64,000 nucleotides of DNA from Flavobacterium sp. N502536 (lineage in GTDB: Bacteria; Bacteroidota; Bacteroidia; Flavobacteriales; Flavobacteriaceae). Positions 25,941-34,989 of the stretch are shown in pieces (the first letter of the stretch is position 1; every line of letters begins with the position of its first letter). The stretch is taken from NCBI RefSeq assembly GCF_025947345.1, contig NZ_CP110011.1:620001-684000 (forward strand). The letters run 5' to 3'. Made by a program: the position numbers and the translations under genes. Below the pieces are notes generated by a model. The model saw only the letters and a list, made by a program, of their open reading frames with translations, had not been told where the DNA came from and ran no database searches.

Positions 25941-27286
25941 ATGACTACTTTAAACGAATTGAACGCTATATCTCCAATTGATGGACGATATAGAAATAAA
26001 ACCCTTTCATTAGCACCATTTTTCTCAGAAGAAGCTCTAATCAAATACCGCGTATTGGTTGAAGTTGAATATTTCATCGCTTTATGCGAAGTGCCTTTAC
26101 CACAGCTTGCAGGCATAAACTCTGATTTGTTTGACAGCTTAAGAAATATCTACAAAAATTTCTCTACTGAAGACGCTCTTTGGATTAAAGAAACTGAAAA
26201 AGTAACCAACCACGATGTAAAAGCTGTGGAATACTTTATCAAAGACGCTTTTGAAAAACTAGGTTTATCTCCATACAAAGAATTCATTCACTTCGGATTA
26301 ACGTCTCAGGACATTAACAATACTGCGATTCCGCTTTCTACAAAAGAAGCTTTTGAGCAGGTTTATATGCCTTCATTAATTGCCTTAATTTCTAAATTGA
26401 AAGAATTAAGCGTAGAATGGAGAGATATTCCAATGTTGGCCCGCACACACGGACAGCCTGCTTCACCTACTCGTTTAGGAAAAGAAATTTTAGTTTTTGT
26501 AGAGCGTTTAGAAGAGCAAATGCGTTTGTTATTTAATATTCCGTTTGCCGCTAAATTTGGTGGTGCAACCGGAAATTACAATGCACATCACGTAGCTTAC
26601 CCACAAATTGACTGGAAACAATTTGGTAATAAGTTTGTAGAAAGCGATTTAGGCTTACACCATTCATTTCCAACCACTCAAATTGAACATTACGATCATT
26701 TTGCTGCATTTTTTGATGCTTTAAAAAGAATCAACACCATTATCATCGACCTAGATCGTGATATCTGGACGTATGTTTCGATGGATTATTTCAAACAAAA
26801 AATCAAAGCAGGAGAGATTGGTTCCTCTGCTATGCCACATAAAGTAAACCCGATTGATTTTGAAAATTCAGAAGGAAACTTAGGAATTGCTAATGCTATT
26901 TTTGAACATTTGGCCGCAAAATTACCGGTTTCAAGATTGCAACGTGATTTAACAGACAGTACTGTTTTGCGTAACATTGGAGTTCCTATCGGACATACGA
27001 TTATTGCTTTTGAAGCTTCTTTAAAAGGTTTAAACAAACTATTGTTAAACGAGGCTAAATTTGCCGAAGATTTAGAGAAAAACTGGCTGTTGTAGCCGAG
27101 GCGATTCAGACAATTTTACGTCGTGAAGCTTATCCAAATCCGTATGAAGCTTTGAAAGGTTTGACCAGAACAAATGAAGCAATTGACAAAAAAGCCATTC
27201 ATAATTTTATTGCCACTTTAGAAGTTTCTGATGCTGTGAGAGCCGAATTAATGGCCATTACCCCTAGCAACTATGTAGGAATCTAA
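25941..27286 (+). pseudogene. purB: Adenylosuccinate lyase, interrupted by a single-base frameshift
   Basis: Frame 1 runs from ATG 25941 and carries the lyase hallmarks ISPIDGRYRNKT, HFGLTSQDINNTA, RTHGQPASPTRLGKE and GSSAMPHKVNPIDFENSEGN. It stops at 27095 after KNWLL. The next frame continues without a break as the expected tail (VVAEAIQTILRREAYPNPYE ... TPSNYVGI) to TAA at 27286. Restoring one G in the TGGCTG at about 27086 gives KNWAVVAEAIQ and a 448-residue protein, the normal length. The enzyme makes fumarate with AICAR or AMP in purine synthesis. Because it is close to essential, a sequence error is more likely than a true null. The gene ends at a good terminator. Confidence 0.9.
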
Positions 27287-27309
27287 AGAAAACCTATCAT
27301 ATTTTCGCA

Positions 27310-27339
27310 AAAAAAGCTATCTTTATCGATAGCTTTTTT
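27310..27339 (+). terminator. purB terminator
   Basis: A 12-bp stem (AAAAAAGCTATC at 27310-27321 with 27328-27339) closes a 6-nt loop and ends in a T-run. Confidence 0.88.
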
Positions 27340-27513
27340 TATTTACAAATCGTATTAAAAAATTAGCCATACGATTTCACTCCCTTTTTATTTTTTGAAG
27401 GAGTTGCGAGTGAACATAATTTACATTGAAAAGCTGTTCTTTCAGGAAACTGTTTTTTTAACAAAAACTGAAACAACAAGCTGAATGATTTCCATAACAA
27501 AAAACACTACTCT

Positions 27514-29745
27514 ATGATCGCCTTAAATGCCGCTGCAGAAACTACCCACCATTTACAACCCTTAATTAGCGACTTAGGTCTAATCCTGCTGACTGCAGGA
27601 ATTGCTGTTTTATTATTTAGATTAATCAAACAGCCCTTAGTTTTAGGGTATTTAATTGCCGGTTTTCTGGCCGGAAATCATTTTGATTTCTTCCCTACCA
27701 TTACCGAGATGAAAAGTGTTGAAGTCTGGGCAGAAATTGGTGTAATCATCTTATTATTTAGCTTAGGTCTCGAATTTAGTTTTAAAAAGCTAATGAAAGT
27801 CGGCGGGACAGCCTCTATAACAGCCATTACCCAAATTATCACCATGGTCGTCATTGGTTATATGGTCGGGCGTTGGATGGGCTGGGCACAAATGGACAGC
27901 ATCTTTTTAGGAGTCATACTCTCTATTTCCTCCACAACCATTATTTTAAAAACTTTTGATGAACTGGGTGTAAAAGCTCAAAAATTTGCCGGAATCGTAA
28001 TCGGGTCTTTAATTGTACAGGATCTTGTCGCTATTTTGATGATGGTATTGTTGTCTACTATTGCAGTAAGCCAGCAGTTTTCGGGAGGCGAATTGATGAT
28101 GTCTGTCTTGAAACTGATTTTCTTCCTTACCGTATGGTTTCTTGGAGGTATCTTTTTTATCCCAACATTGCTTAAAAAAGCCAAACATTTACTGACTGAC
28201 GAAATGCTGCTGATTATTTCGCTAGCCCTTTGTTTAACGATGGTGAGTTTTGCTGCAAACGTAGGTTTTTCACCAGCATTGGGTGCTTTTATCATGGGTT
28301 CTATTATTGCCGAAACCACACAGGCAGAACATATTGAACACCTTATTAAACCTGTAAAAGATTTATTTGGGGCTATTTTCTTTGTATCAGTTGGTATGCT
28401 TATCGACCCTAAAATGTTATACACACATGCGTTGCCTGTCGCCATTTTAACTTTTGTGACCATCATTGGTCAATCGGTAAGTTCAACTATTGGAGCGTTA
28501 CTGGCCGGTCAGCCTTTAAAACAATCGGTACAAACGGGAATGAGTTTGTCGCAAATTGGGGAGTTCTCGTTTATCATTGCTACTTTGGGAATGACGCTGA
28601 ACGTAACAAGTTCCTTTTTATATCCTGTAGTTGTTGCAGTTTCGGCCATCACCACTTTTACAACGCCATTTATGGTAAAATATGCCGTGCCGTTTTCTGA
28701 TTTCCTGGAACGAAAACTTCCTCGAAAATGGGTTAAAAACATCAACCGTTATAGTGTCAATGCTCAGGCCATAAAATCAGTCAGTACTTGGCAAAAAGTA
28801 CTGAATGCCTATATCATTCAAATCGTTTTACACACTATTGTTATCGCAGCCATCATTTTATTATCTGTAAAATTTGTTGCGCCTTTGGTGGTAGAAACAA
28901 GATTCGGAAATGCATTGGCAGCCCTTATTACTCTGGTCATTATTGCTCCGTTTTTATGGGCACTTTCCCTTCGAAGAGTTGCGGTAGAAGAAGTGGATAC
29001 TTTATGGGAAGAACGCAAATACCGTGGCGCCATTTTAATGTTGATTCTGATTAGAATGAGTCTTGGACTGTTCTTAATTGGATTCTTGCTAAACATTTTC
29101 TTCTCTCCTTTAGTTGCCCTGATTGCCTTAGTAGTTGCCGTAGTAGTTTACCAAATATTCCCTAAAAAACTAAACGAGCAATATCATAAAATTGAAAATC
29201 ACTTTCTTAAGAATTTACACGATCGTGAAAACAAAAAAATCGACAGACGTTATGCTAATTTAATGCCGTGGGACGGTCACATGTCATTTTTTGATATTGG
29301 AACCGAATCAAATTTAGTAGGCAAAACCCTTGAAGAATTGCGTATTAGAGAATCAATGGGAATCAATATTGCTTATATCAAACGAGGAGATATCACGATT
29401 CCTATTCCGACTAAAAACGAACGTCTGTTTCCTGGTGATGAAATTTGCGTTATTGGTACAGATGCCCAGGTTACTGAATTCAATAAATATCTCAACCAAA
29501 ACGAAATTGAAGCTCCTGCAAACGTAGAAGAATCTGAAGTTGTACTGCGCCAACTGGAGATTTCCAATGAGGATTTTATTCAGAAAAGTATCGGACAATT
29601 TAGAGGAAAAACCGGTGGACTTGTTGTGGGGATTGAAAGAAACGGTAATCGTATTTTAAATCCGGAATCTCGCTTAATTCTGGAAAAAAATGACATCATC
29701 TGGGTCGTTGGTGATAAAAAACGAATGTCAGATTTATTAAAGTAA
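27514..29745 (+). CDS. Monovalent cation/proton antiporter (CPA2) with C-terminal RCK_C domains
   Basis: The 743-residue protein has about 12-13 membrane helices of the CPA2 type, with GYLIAGFLAGNHF, EIGVIILLFSLGLEFSF, SSTTIILKTFDELG, IVQDLVAILMMV and NVGFSPALGAFIMGSIIAET. Unlike KefB/KefC it has no RCK_N Rossmann domain. A further block of helices (about 430-550) precedes a cytosolic tail with two RCK_C-like domains (GKTLEELRIRESMGINIAYIKRG; GLVVGIERNGNRILNPES). It likely exchanges K+ or Na+ for protons in the inner membrane, gated by ligands at the tail. The end of this gene has a diverged partial copy at 31307-31407. Confidence 0.9.
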   Translation: MIALNAAAETTHHLQPLISDLGLILLTAGIAVLLFRLIKQPLVLGYLIAGFLAGNHFDFFPTITEMKSVEVWAEIGVIILLFSLGLEFSFKKLMKVGGTASITAITQIITMVVIGYMVGRWMGWAQMDSIFLGVILSISSTTIILKTFDELGVKAQKFAGIVIGSLIVQDLVAILMMVLLSTIAVSQQFSGGELMMSVLKLIFFLTVWFLGGIFFIPTLLKKAKHLLTDEMLLIISLALCLTMVSFAANVGFSPALGAFIMGSIIAETTQAEHIEHLIKPVKDLFGAIFFVSVGMLIDPKMLYTHALPVAILTFVTIIGQSVSSTIGALLAGQPLKQSVQTGMSLSQIGEFSFIIATLGMTLNVTSSFLYPVVVAVSAITTFTTPFMVKYAVPFSDFLERKLPRKWVKNINRYSVNAQAIKSVSTWQKVLNAYIIQIVLHTIVIAAIILLSVKFVAPLVVETRFGNALAALITLVIIAPFLWALSLRRVAVEEVDTLWEERKYRGAILMLILIRMSLGLFLIGFLLNIFFSPLVALIALVVAVVVYQIFPKKLNEQYHKIENHFLKNLHDRENKKIDRRYANLMPWDGHMSFFDIGTESNLVGKTLEELRIRESMGINIAYIKRGDITIPIPTKNERLFPGDEICVIGTDAQVTEFNKYLNQNEIEAPANVEESEVVLRQLEISNEDFIQKSIGQFRGKTGGLVVGIERNGNRILNPESRLILEKNDIIWVVGDKKRMSDLLK

Positions 29746-29773
29746 AATAACTTAAAAAAAATAAGCTACTTAG

Positions 29774-29820
29774 AAAAACAGCTCCCTACCAAAAATGATT
29801 TTTGGTAGGGAGCTGTTTTT
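29774..29820. terminator. Strong bidirectional terminator after the antiporter
   Basis: A 22-bp perfect stem (29774-29795 with 29799-29820) closes a 3-nt loop and is bounded by A-runs and T-runs. It serves the antiporter and the convergent chitinase gene. Confidence 0.92.
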
Positions 29821-29843
29821 TTATGCTCCGGCCTTGACAGTAA

Positions 29844-30946
29844 TTATCTAAACGGCTGCATTTTATCACATTGACATTCACAATTTGGATCACTGGTATT
29901 GAGAACGGTTAAATATCTTTGATAAAAACCTCTTCTGGATTGTGTTTTGTCATTATCAGCTTTATTGCACTCCAAAGCACCATTGATAATATTAATCGTA
30001 GCTCCGAAACCTGGTTTACGCCCCTCATTAATATCTTCTTGGGCAGGCACCCACTTACCAACCATCACGGCATGACACGAAGGTTTAGGAGCCTGTGGGG
30101 TCATCCAAAACCATATTGCAGTCTGGAACGCCAAAACAGCATCTTTGGCTACATTTTCAGGATTTTTAAGCAATATGTTTTTATCTTCGTATAAAAACTC
30201 ACTTATCTGCCCATAATTGTAGTTCCAGCTCAACTGTATTGGCCCTCGACCGTGATAGGACTTCCCGGCAACCGGAGGATAATCCTTGTTATTCTCGTCT
30301 CTATAACCCGTGGTGCTATTACTATCATACCCTACCTCTTCACGAAAGTGTAAACCCCATGAATAAGCTCCTCCGGGTGCTGTCGACCAGCCTCCTGTAG
30401 TTTCATGAGATATATTGGCCAAAAAAGCAGCTAGTTCTCTTTTACGAACTTCCAAAGAACCACTTCTTATAAAATCTGCATAATCAACTTCTTGTTTCAC
30501 TATAGCGGTAGTATTCCAGGAAGCACTGAAATCAGCATCTTCTTTAATCACTTTGGTCTCATTAGTAGATTTTTTAGTACGGGTTATTTTCTGAAACCAT
30601 CCTTTTCTTTCGATCACAACCTTTATATCGGCCATAAGATCAGTCGCTTTCATCAGCGCATCATAGTAAAAAAATCTTTTGAAGGATTCACAATCCAGTT
30701 ATTGCTCTGCTCTGCTCCATAACGGTAAGGGAACAACTCTAAAAATTGCTGTTGGCTTATAAGCTCTTTAAGCCCAGTATTATTCCCTGAGGTATCCGGA
30801 GTATCCAGTTTTACAGGTTCTTGATCAGGTTTAGGATTTTCGGTCGTAGGATCCTTCTTTTCTTCCAGATTATCATCACTACAGGAAGATAATAAAGAAA
30901 GTAAACTAAACAAAGTAAGCAAAAAAGCAAGTCGTGTAAATTTCAT
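29844..30946 (-). pseudogene. GH19 chitinase-like lipoprotein, interrupted by a single-base frameshift
   Basis: The N-terminal part (from ATG 30946) has a lipoprotein signal (LLSSC), a Pro/Thr/Asp linker and LISQQQFLELFPYRYG, the start of a GH19 domain. It hits a stop at 30653-30655 after KDFFTMMR. The C-terminal part in the next frame carries LAAFLANISHETTGGW, HGRGPIQLSWNYNYGQ and a Cys-rich end, the core and second catalytic segment of family 19 chitinases. Adding one T to the 7-T run near 30668 gives KDFFYYDALMKATDL and one continuous protein of about 367 residues. It would cleave chitin or related peptidoglycan-like polymers outside the cell. Sequence error or true decay are both possible. 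Confidence 0.85.
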
Positions 30947-31306
30947 TAATACGTTTTTTTTTGTGGGACATTCACTGTACAATTAGTGTTATTTTTTTAA
31001 ATCATGGTGGAGTTTTATTCTTTGGATTTCTCCAAATTACCAATTGTTAAAGTTAGCAATCCTCTGTACTGATTCCTTGAACAGGTGTGCGAGTGGCAAA
31101 ACTCCTTGATTTAAGCATTCATGCAGCAAAGTTACCATACCAATCTTTTATTATGGGGACCAATTCAATACCTGGCAGCTTTTGTTTCATAAATGGTCAA
31201 TTCAATTCTTTATACCTCTCTTCTAAACAACATATCCCGAAATTATTATTCTCTACTCTTGAATCTCAAAAAAAAATCCGGGTCTTTAAGATAGAACTCT
31301 TAAAAA
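30947..31306. other. Intergenic stretch between chitinase start and antiporter relic, 360 bp
   Basis: No coding frame with recognisable features is present; a 78-codon frame at 31087-31323 is low-complexity and unsupported. The region should hold the chitinase promoter. It lies between the chitinase gene and the relic of an antiporter tail, so it may itself be decayed sequence. Confidence 0.4.
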
Positions 31307-31407
31307 ACCGAAATCTCACTTAATTCTGGAAAAAGATGATATCATCTGGGGCGCCGGCAAGAAAAAAACGAATGGTCGAGTTTATGAAAGAGGTACTAAA
31401 ACACTAA
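31307..31407 (+). pseudogene. Relic of a second antiporter C-terminus
   Basis: The translated segment reads P-K-S-H-L-I-L-E-K-D-D-I-I-W, which parallels PESRLILEKNDIIW at the end of the antiporter (29668-29709). After a one-base shift in an A7 run it continues KKRMVEFMKEVLKH and stops at 31405-31407. DNA identity to the intact gene end is high by eye, with silent differences. The upstream part of the gene is gone. It is a paralogue tail, not an exact copy, separated from the intact gene by the chitinase. Confidence 0.7.
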
Positions 31408-31455
31408 GGTTCTAAGGTTTGGAGTTATTAAAACTTCTTACCTTAGAACCTTAGT
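31403..31455. repeat. Palindromic CTAAGGTT repeat hairpin
   Basis: ACTAAGGTTCTAAGGT (31403-31418) is perfectly complementary to 31440-31455, leaving a 21-nt loop. A related unpaired run, CCTCAGTACCTTAGAACC followed by TCAGTAGCTTAGCCCC, follows at 31491-31524 and resembles 11720-11760. Confidence 0.75.
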
Positions 31456-31525
31456 TAATATTTACAAAAATCCACAAGAAAAAACTTTGCGCCTCAGTAC
31501 CTTAGAACCTCAGTAGCTTAGCCCC

Positions 31526-32164
31526 TTACTTATTAGGCTGCGGAGTTATACGCAAATAAGGTTTTATTGGAGTATATCCTTTTGGGAATTTCGCAGGAAT
31601 ATCACTATCCGGAACTGCCGGTGTAATCACAACGTCTTCTCCGTCTTTCCAGTTGGCAGGAGTTGCCACACTATAATTGGCTGTTAATTGCAGACTGTCA
31701 ATGACACGAAGCAATTCATCAAAATTTCTTCCTGTTGAAGCCGGATACGTCAACGTTAATTTTATCTTTTTATCGGCACCAATTACAAATACAGAGCGTA
31801 CGGTGAATTTATCGCTTGCATTAGGATGCAGCATATCGTATAAAGTAGCGATTCTTTTATCTTCGTCGGCAATTATTGGAAAATTAACCGTTGTATTCTG
31901 GGTTTCGTTGATGTCTTTGATCCACTCTAAATGAGACTCTAAACCATCAACGCTCAGTGCGATAACTTTTGTATTTCTTTTGGTAAATTCCGGAAGATAA
32001 TTGGCAACTGTTCCTAATTCGGTAGTACAAACCGGAGTAAAATCAGAGGGATGCGAGAATAAAACACCCCAGGAATCTCCCAACCATTCATGAAATTTAA
32101 TTGGTCCTTCGGTTGTTTCTGCATGAAAATCCGGAGCAATATCTCCTAATCTTAATGTTGACAT
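31526..32164 (-). CDS. 1-Cys peroxiredoxin (Prx6-type)
   Basis: The start is set at ATG 32164 (MSTLRLGDIAPDF), 12 codons inside a longer frame, because it fits the family N-terminus. The 212-residue protein has the peroxidatic Cys46 in HPSDFTPVCTTELG and a long C-terminal arm with YPASTGRNFDELLRVIDSLQ and the PxxWKDGEDVVI segment usual in Prx6-type enzymes. No resolving cysteine is visible. It reduces hydrogen peroxide and organic peroxides in the cytosol. It is a single gene with a repeat-rich 3' flank. Confidence 0.93.
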   Translation of the reverse strand: MSTLRLGDIAPDFHAETTEGPIKFHEWLGDSWGVLFSHPSDFTPVCTTELGTVANYLPEFTKRNTKVIALSVDGLESHLEWIKDINETQNTTVNFPIIADEDKRIATLYDMLHPNASDKFTVRSVFVIGADKKIKLTLTYPASTGRNFDELLRVIDSLQLTANYSVATPANWKDGEDVVITPAVPDSDIPAKFPKGYTPIKPYLRITPQPNK

Positions 32165-32276
32165 AATTGTATATTTTTTAGTTTCTCTAAAATTAGTCAA
32201 AAAAAGAACAAAGAAAACACTGATTTTCTAAAAAAACGTTAAAGTTCTATCTGCTCTATCTAATTAGTATTTAAAA

Positions 32277-33188
32277 CTAAATAAAACGCACTATACAATA
32301 CCAGACTGCAAGGGTTACAAACGAAATTGGGATTCCGAAACCAATCATCATACTGCTCAATTTTGGCTTTAATCCATAGGTCGAAGCTAAGATTGCACCC
32401 GTAATCATGGGAGGCATTGCCATTTCCATAATGGTTATTTGAATGGCTTCAGAATGTTGTTTGAAAATAAAAACATACAAAACCAAAATAACAAACGGAA
32501 CTACTATAAGCCGGAAGAAAAGTCCAAGGCGCAGAAATTGCCAATGCTGGCTTTTTCGGTCAAAAGTAAGTTGTAATCCCACCGAAAGTAAAGCCAAAGG
32601 AGTTACCAAACTTCCCACTTTCAACATAACAGACTGAATATTTACATCTAAATCGTACTCGAAGACATTCAACAGGCAGGCTGTAACAAAAGTAACAAAC
32701 GGAGGGAATAAAATTATTTTTTTGAAAATACTAAAAGAATCCGCACTGCCTTTAGAATAAAAGGCGGCTACAAAAACTCCCAGCGTCGAAACCACCACAA
32801 AAGTCCCCGGCTGATCGACAAGAATTGCCGTTTCTAAACCTTTTTTCCCAAACAGAGCCTCAATAATGGGGTATCCCAAAAAAGAAGAATTACTTAATCC
32901 GGCAGTTAAAATCAAACAGCCGATTAATCTGTTGGACCAGCCCAATCTTCTGCCCAGAAAGTGAAAAAATACAAAAGCCAGTAAAAAACTAATCCAGCCC
33001 GAGAGTATCGGAAACAGTAATTCATTGCTCCATTTTATTTTTGGAATATGGTACAACGTAATTGCGGGCAGACACACATAAAGCACTACCTTATTTAGAA
33101 CCTTATAAATATGAGTTGGAAATTGCTTTATATGCTGCAAAAGCAAGCCCAAAGCGAGAAATAGAAATATTTGAATAAAGTTGTTCAT
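32277..33188 (-). CDS. AEC family transporter (auxin efflux carrier fold)
   Basis: The start is set at ATG 33188 (MNNFIQIFLFLALG), which starts directly with a membrane helix; the longer frame to 33251 has a charged, unlikely extension that runs close to the divergent regulator. The 303-residue protein has about ten hydrophobic helices, with the family-type LNKVVLYVCLPAITLYH, LSNSSFLGYPIIEALFG and MPPMITGAILASTYGL. AEC proteins export or import organic anions such as malate or auxin-like compounds. The substrate here is unknown. It is divergent from the Crp/Fnr-type gene, which could control it. Confidence 0.88.
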   Translation of the reverse strand: MNNFIQIFLFLALGLLLQHIKQFPTHIYKVLNKVVLYVCLPAITLYHIPKIKWSNELLFPILSGWISFLLAFVFFHFLGRRLGWSNRLIGCLILTAGLSNSSFLGYPIIEALFGKKGLETAILVDQPGTFVVVSTLGVFVAAFYSKGSADSFSIFKKIILFPPFVTFVTACLLNVFEYDLDVNIQSVMLKVGSLVTPLALLSVGLQLTFDRKSQHWQFLRLGLFFRLIVVPFVILVLYVFIFKQHSEAIQITIMEMAMPPMITGAILASTYGLKPKLSSMMIGFGIPISFVTLAVWYCIVRFI

Positions 33189-33296
33189 ATGATTGAGTCC
33201 TGACAAAAATAGACATTTATTACTTGATGTGTAAAACATTTTAAACCACATCTTTAAGTTTTTTTGTTACTTTTAAGTGTAAAATCCAAAAAACAA

Positions 33297-33863
33297 ATGC
33301 AGCTAATACGAGACAATTTTGAGCGAATGACCAAGCTTACGGATGCCGAATGGCATACTTTTTCATCCAAACTTGTACGTCAGGAATTTCCAAAGAAAAC
33401 GCCAGTACTTGAAACGGGTACAGTCGAAAATTACCTCTCATTTGTAGAAAAAGGTCTGGTGAGATATTACATCCCCGGTGAAGACCATGATCTTACTTTT
33501 ACCTTTGTATTTGATGGTGAATTTACAAGCGGTTACGATTCCTTTATCACCAGATTACCGGTACATTATACCATTGAAACGCTTTCAGAAACGGTGCTTT
33601 GGCGCATATCTTATGAAGATCTTCAGGAGGTGTATGCCGAAACTAAAATTGGCAATACTATTGGACGCATTGCAAGCGAAGGACTGTTTCTTAAAAAAGC
33701 AAAAAGAGAACTTTCACTGCTTAACGACTCTGCTGAGCAGCGTTATCTTAATCTTTTTACCGAGCAGCCACAGCTCATACAAAGGATTCCTCAAAAATAC
33801 CTTGCCTCTTATATTGGCATCACTCCACAGGCATTGAGCAGAATACGTAAACGAATTTCTTAA
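33297..33863 (+). CDS. Crp/Fnr family transcriptional regulator
   Basis: The start is set at ATG 33297 (MQLIRDNFERMTKL), because the longer frame upstream reads into the promoter. The 188-residue protein has an N-terminal cyclic-nucleotide-binding-like beta-barrel (LETGTVENYLSFVEKGLVRYYIPGEDHDLTFTFVFDGEF) and a C-terminal winged helix with IPQKYLASYIGITPQALSRIRKRI. It lacks Fe-S cysteines of Fnr and the exact cAMP-binding residues, so the ligand is unknown. It is divergent from the AEC transporter and 53 bp upstream of a DoxX-type gene on the same strand, both possible targets. Confidence 0.88.
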   Translation: MQLIRDNFERMTKLTDAEWHTFSSKLVRQEFPKKTPVLETGTVENYLSFVEKGLVRYYIPGEDHDLTFTFVFDGEFTSGYDSFITRLPVHYTIETLSETVLWRISYEDLQEVYAETKIGNTIGRIASEGLFLKKAKRELSLLNDSAEQRYLNLFTEQPQLIQRIPQKYLASYIGITPQALSRIRKRIS

Positions 33864-33916
33864 CCCAGGTTCATTGTTTCAGATCCCTTTACTGCGCAAC
33901 TTTGTAAAAAAAAGAT

Positions 33917-34396
33917 ATGGAAACTTTAATTGTGTTACTAGGTGTCTTTACAATTGCACTGCTCTTCGTAAAGCTTACTTCAAAAAGATTTGAAATTTCA
34001 ACCGCGGCCAGAATTGCCATGGCAGCCATGCTTGCATTTACAGCTGTAAGCCATTTTGTATTTACCAAAGGAATGGCCATGATGGTCTCTTTTTTGCCCT
34101 GGCCAACCGTAATTGTTTATGCGACAGGAGTTATAGAACTGGTCGCAGCAGTGGGGCTATTGATTCCGAAAACGAGATTGCTAACTGCTAAATTACTTGT
34201 GCTCTTTTTTATCGTTTTGCTTCCTGCGAACATCTATGCCGCCAGCCACAGTATCAATCTGCAAACAGCCAGCTACAACGGCAAAGGACTATCCTACTTA
34301 TGGTTTAGAGTACCATTGCAGCTTTTGTTTATCGGTTGGGTTTATTTTTCTTCGATCAGAAATCAGGCACTGCATAAACCTGTTACCGCCTACTAA
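33917..34396 (+). CDS. DoxX-like small integral membrane protein
   Basis: The 159-residue protein has four membrane helices. ARIAMAAMLAFTAVSHFVF and ATGVIELVAAVGLLIPKTRLLTAKLLVLFFIVLLPANIYAA are the typical DoxX-family blocks, and the last helix ends near WVYFSS. The function of these four-helix proteins is not fixed; some are linked to quinone or redox chemistry. It follows the Crp/Fnr-type gene closely and may be cotranscribed with it. Confidence 0.83.
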   Translation: METLIVLLGVFTIALLFVKLTSKRFEISTAARIAMAAMLAFTAVSHFVFTKGMAMMVSFLPWPTVIVYATGVIELVAAVGLLIPKTRLLTAKLLVLFFIVLLPANIYAASHSINLQTASYNGKGLSYLWFRVPLQLLFIGWVYFSSIRNQALHKPVTAY

Positions 34397-34503
34397 AACA
34401 GGCCTTTTACCACATTTTGTTCCAAAATCAGGTTGTGGTTTTTCTGCGTGAAAAATTAATTTTTAGTTAAAACTTTTTTTTATTTCAAAAAACACCTTAA
34501 ATT

Positions 34504-34522
34504 TGTAATATATTTTATTACA
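34504..34522. promoter_or_regulatory. Operator-like palindrome before the Rrf2-type gene
   Basis: TGTAATA, five bases, TATTACA form a perfect 7-bp inverted repeat ending 2 nt before the ATG of the regulator. The same layout recurs at 34954-34972 before the next gene. Autoregulation by the Rrf2-type protein is inferred. Confidence 0.6.
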
Positions 34523-34524
34523 GT

Positions 34525-34932
34525 ATGATTTCAGGTAAGTTTGCCATAACGATTCACATTTTAACTTTACTCACTAAATTCCCGAATGATTTTTTATCCT
34601 CGGAATTTATTGCAGGGAGTATCAATCTGAATCCGGTGTTGGTGAGAAAAGAAATTGCCAATTTAAAAGCACATCATATTGTTGAAAGCAAAGAGGGCAA
34701 AAACGGCGGTACAAAACTGGCTGTTGATCCTTCGAAAATTACATTAAAGGAAATATTTGAAATGACTTTTGAGACCATTAATCTGGGTTATGCCAAAAAT
34801 CAGCCTAATCCGGATTGTCCGGTTGGTAAAAAGATCAATCAAAATTTGAGTTCTTTATATGCTGAAATGAATCAAAAAGTTAGTTTACAATTAGACGGAA
34901 TCACACTGGAAGATTTTTCTAATCAATTCTAA
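34525..34932 (+). CDS. Rrf2 family transcriptional regulator
   Basis: The 135-residue protein has the Rrf2 winged-helix N-terminus (FAITIHILTLLTKFPNDFLSSEFIAGSINLNPVLVRKEIANLKAHHIVESKEGKNGGTKLA), then the dimer helix. It has only one cysteine (PDCPVGKKI) instead of the three iron-sulfur ligands of IscR/NsrR. It therefore resembles the YwnA-type branch and may sense through a single thiol. It is followed by an NAD(P)-binding reductase gene, as ywnA is by ywnB in Bacillus. Matching palindromes sit before both genes, which suggests it represses both. Confidence 0.88.
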   Translation: MISGKFAITIHILTLLTKFPNDFLSSEFIAGSINLNPVLVRKEIANLKAHHIVESKEGKNGGTKLAVDPSKITLKEIFEMTFETINLGYAKNQPNPDCPVGKKINQNLSSLYAEMNQKVSLQLDGITLEDFSNQF

Positions 34933-34953
34933 AACTATTTTTTTACACTAAAC

Positions 34954-34972
34954 TGTAACATTTTTTATTACT
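34954..34972. promoter_or_regulatory. Second operator-like palindrome, before the NAD(P)-binding gene
   Basis: TGTAACA, five T, TATTACT repeats the arrangement at 34504-34522 with two changed bases and identical spacing. It lies 17 nt before the ATG of the reductase gene, in a position to block its promoter. Confidence 0.6.
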
Positions 34973-34989
34973 AATTAAATTTATATATT

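Noticed and set aside
27978..28466. 162-codon minus-strand frame inside the antiporter
   Set aside because: Antisense to well-conserved membrane helices; a shadow.
31087..31323. 78-codon frame in the region between chitinase and antiporter relic
   Set aside because: No start context, no motif, and it runs into the antiporter relic in another frame.
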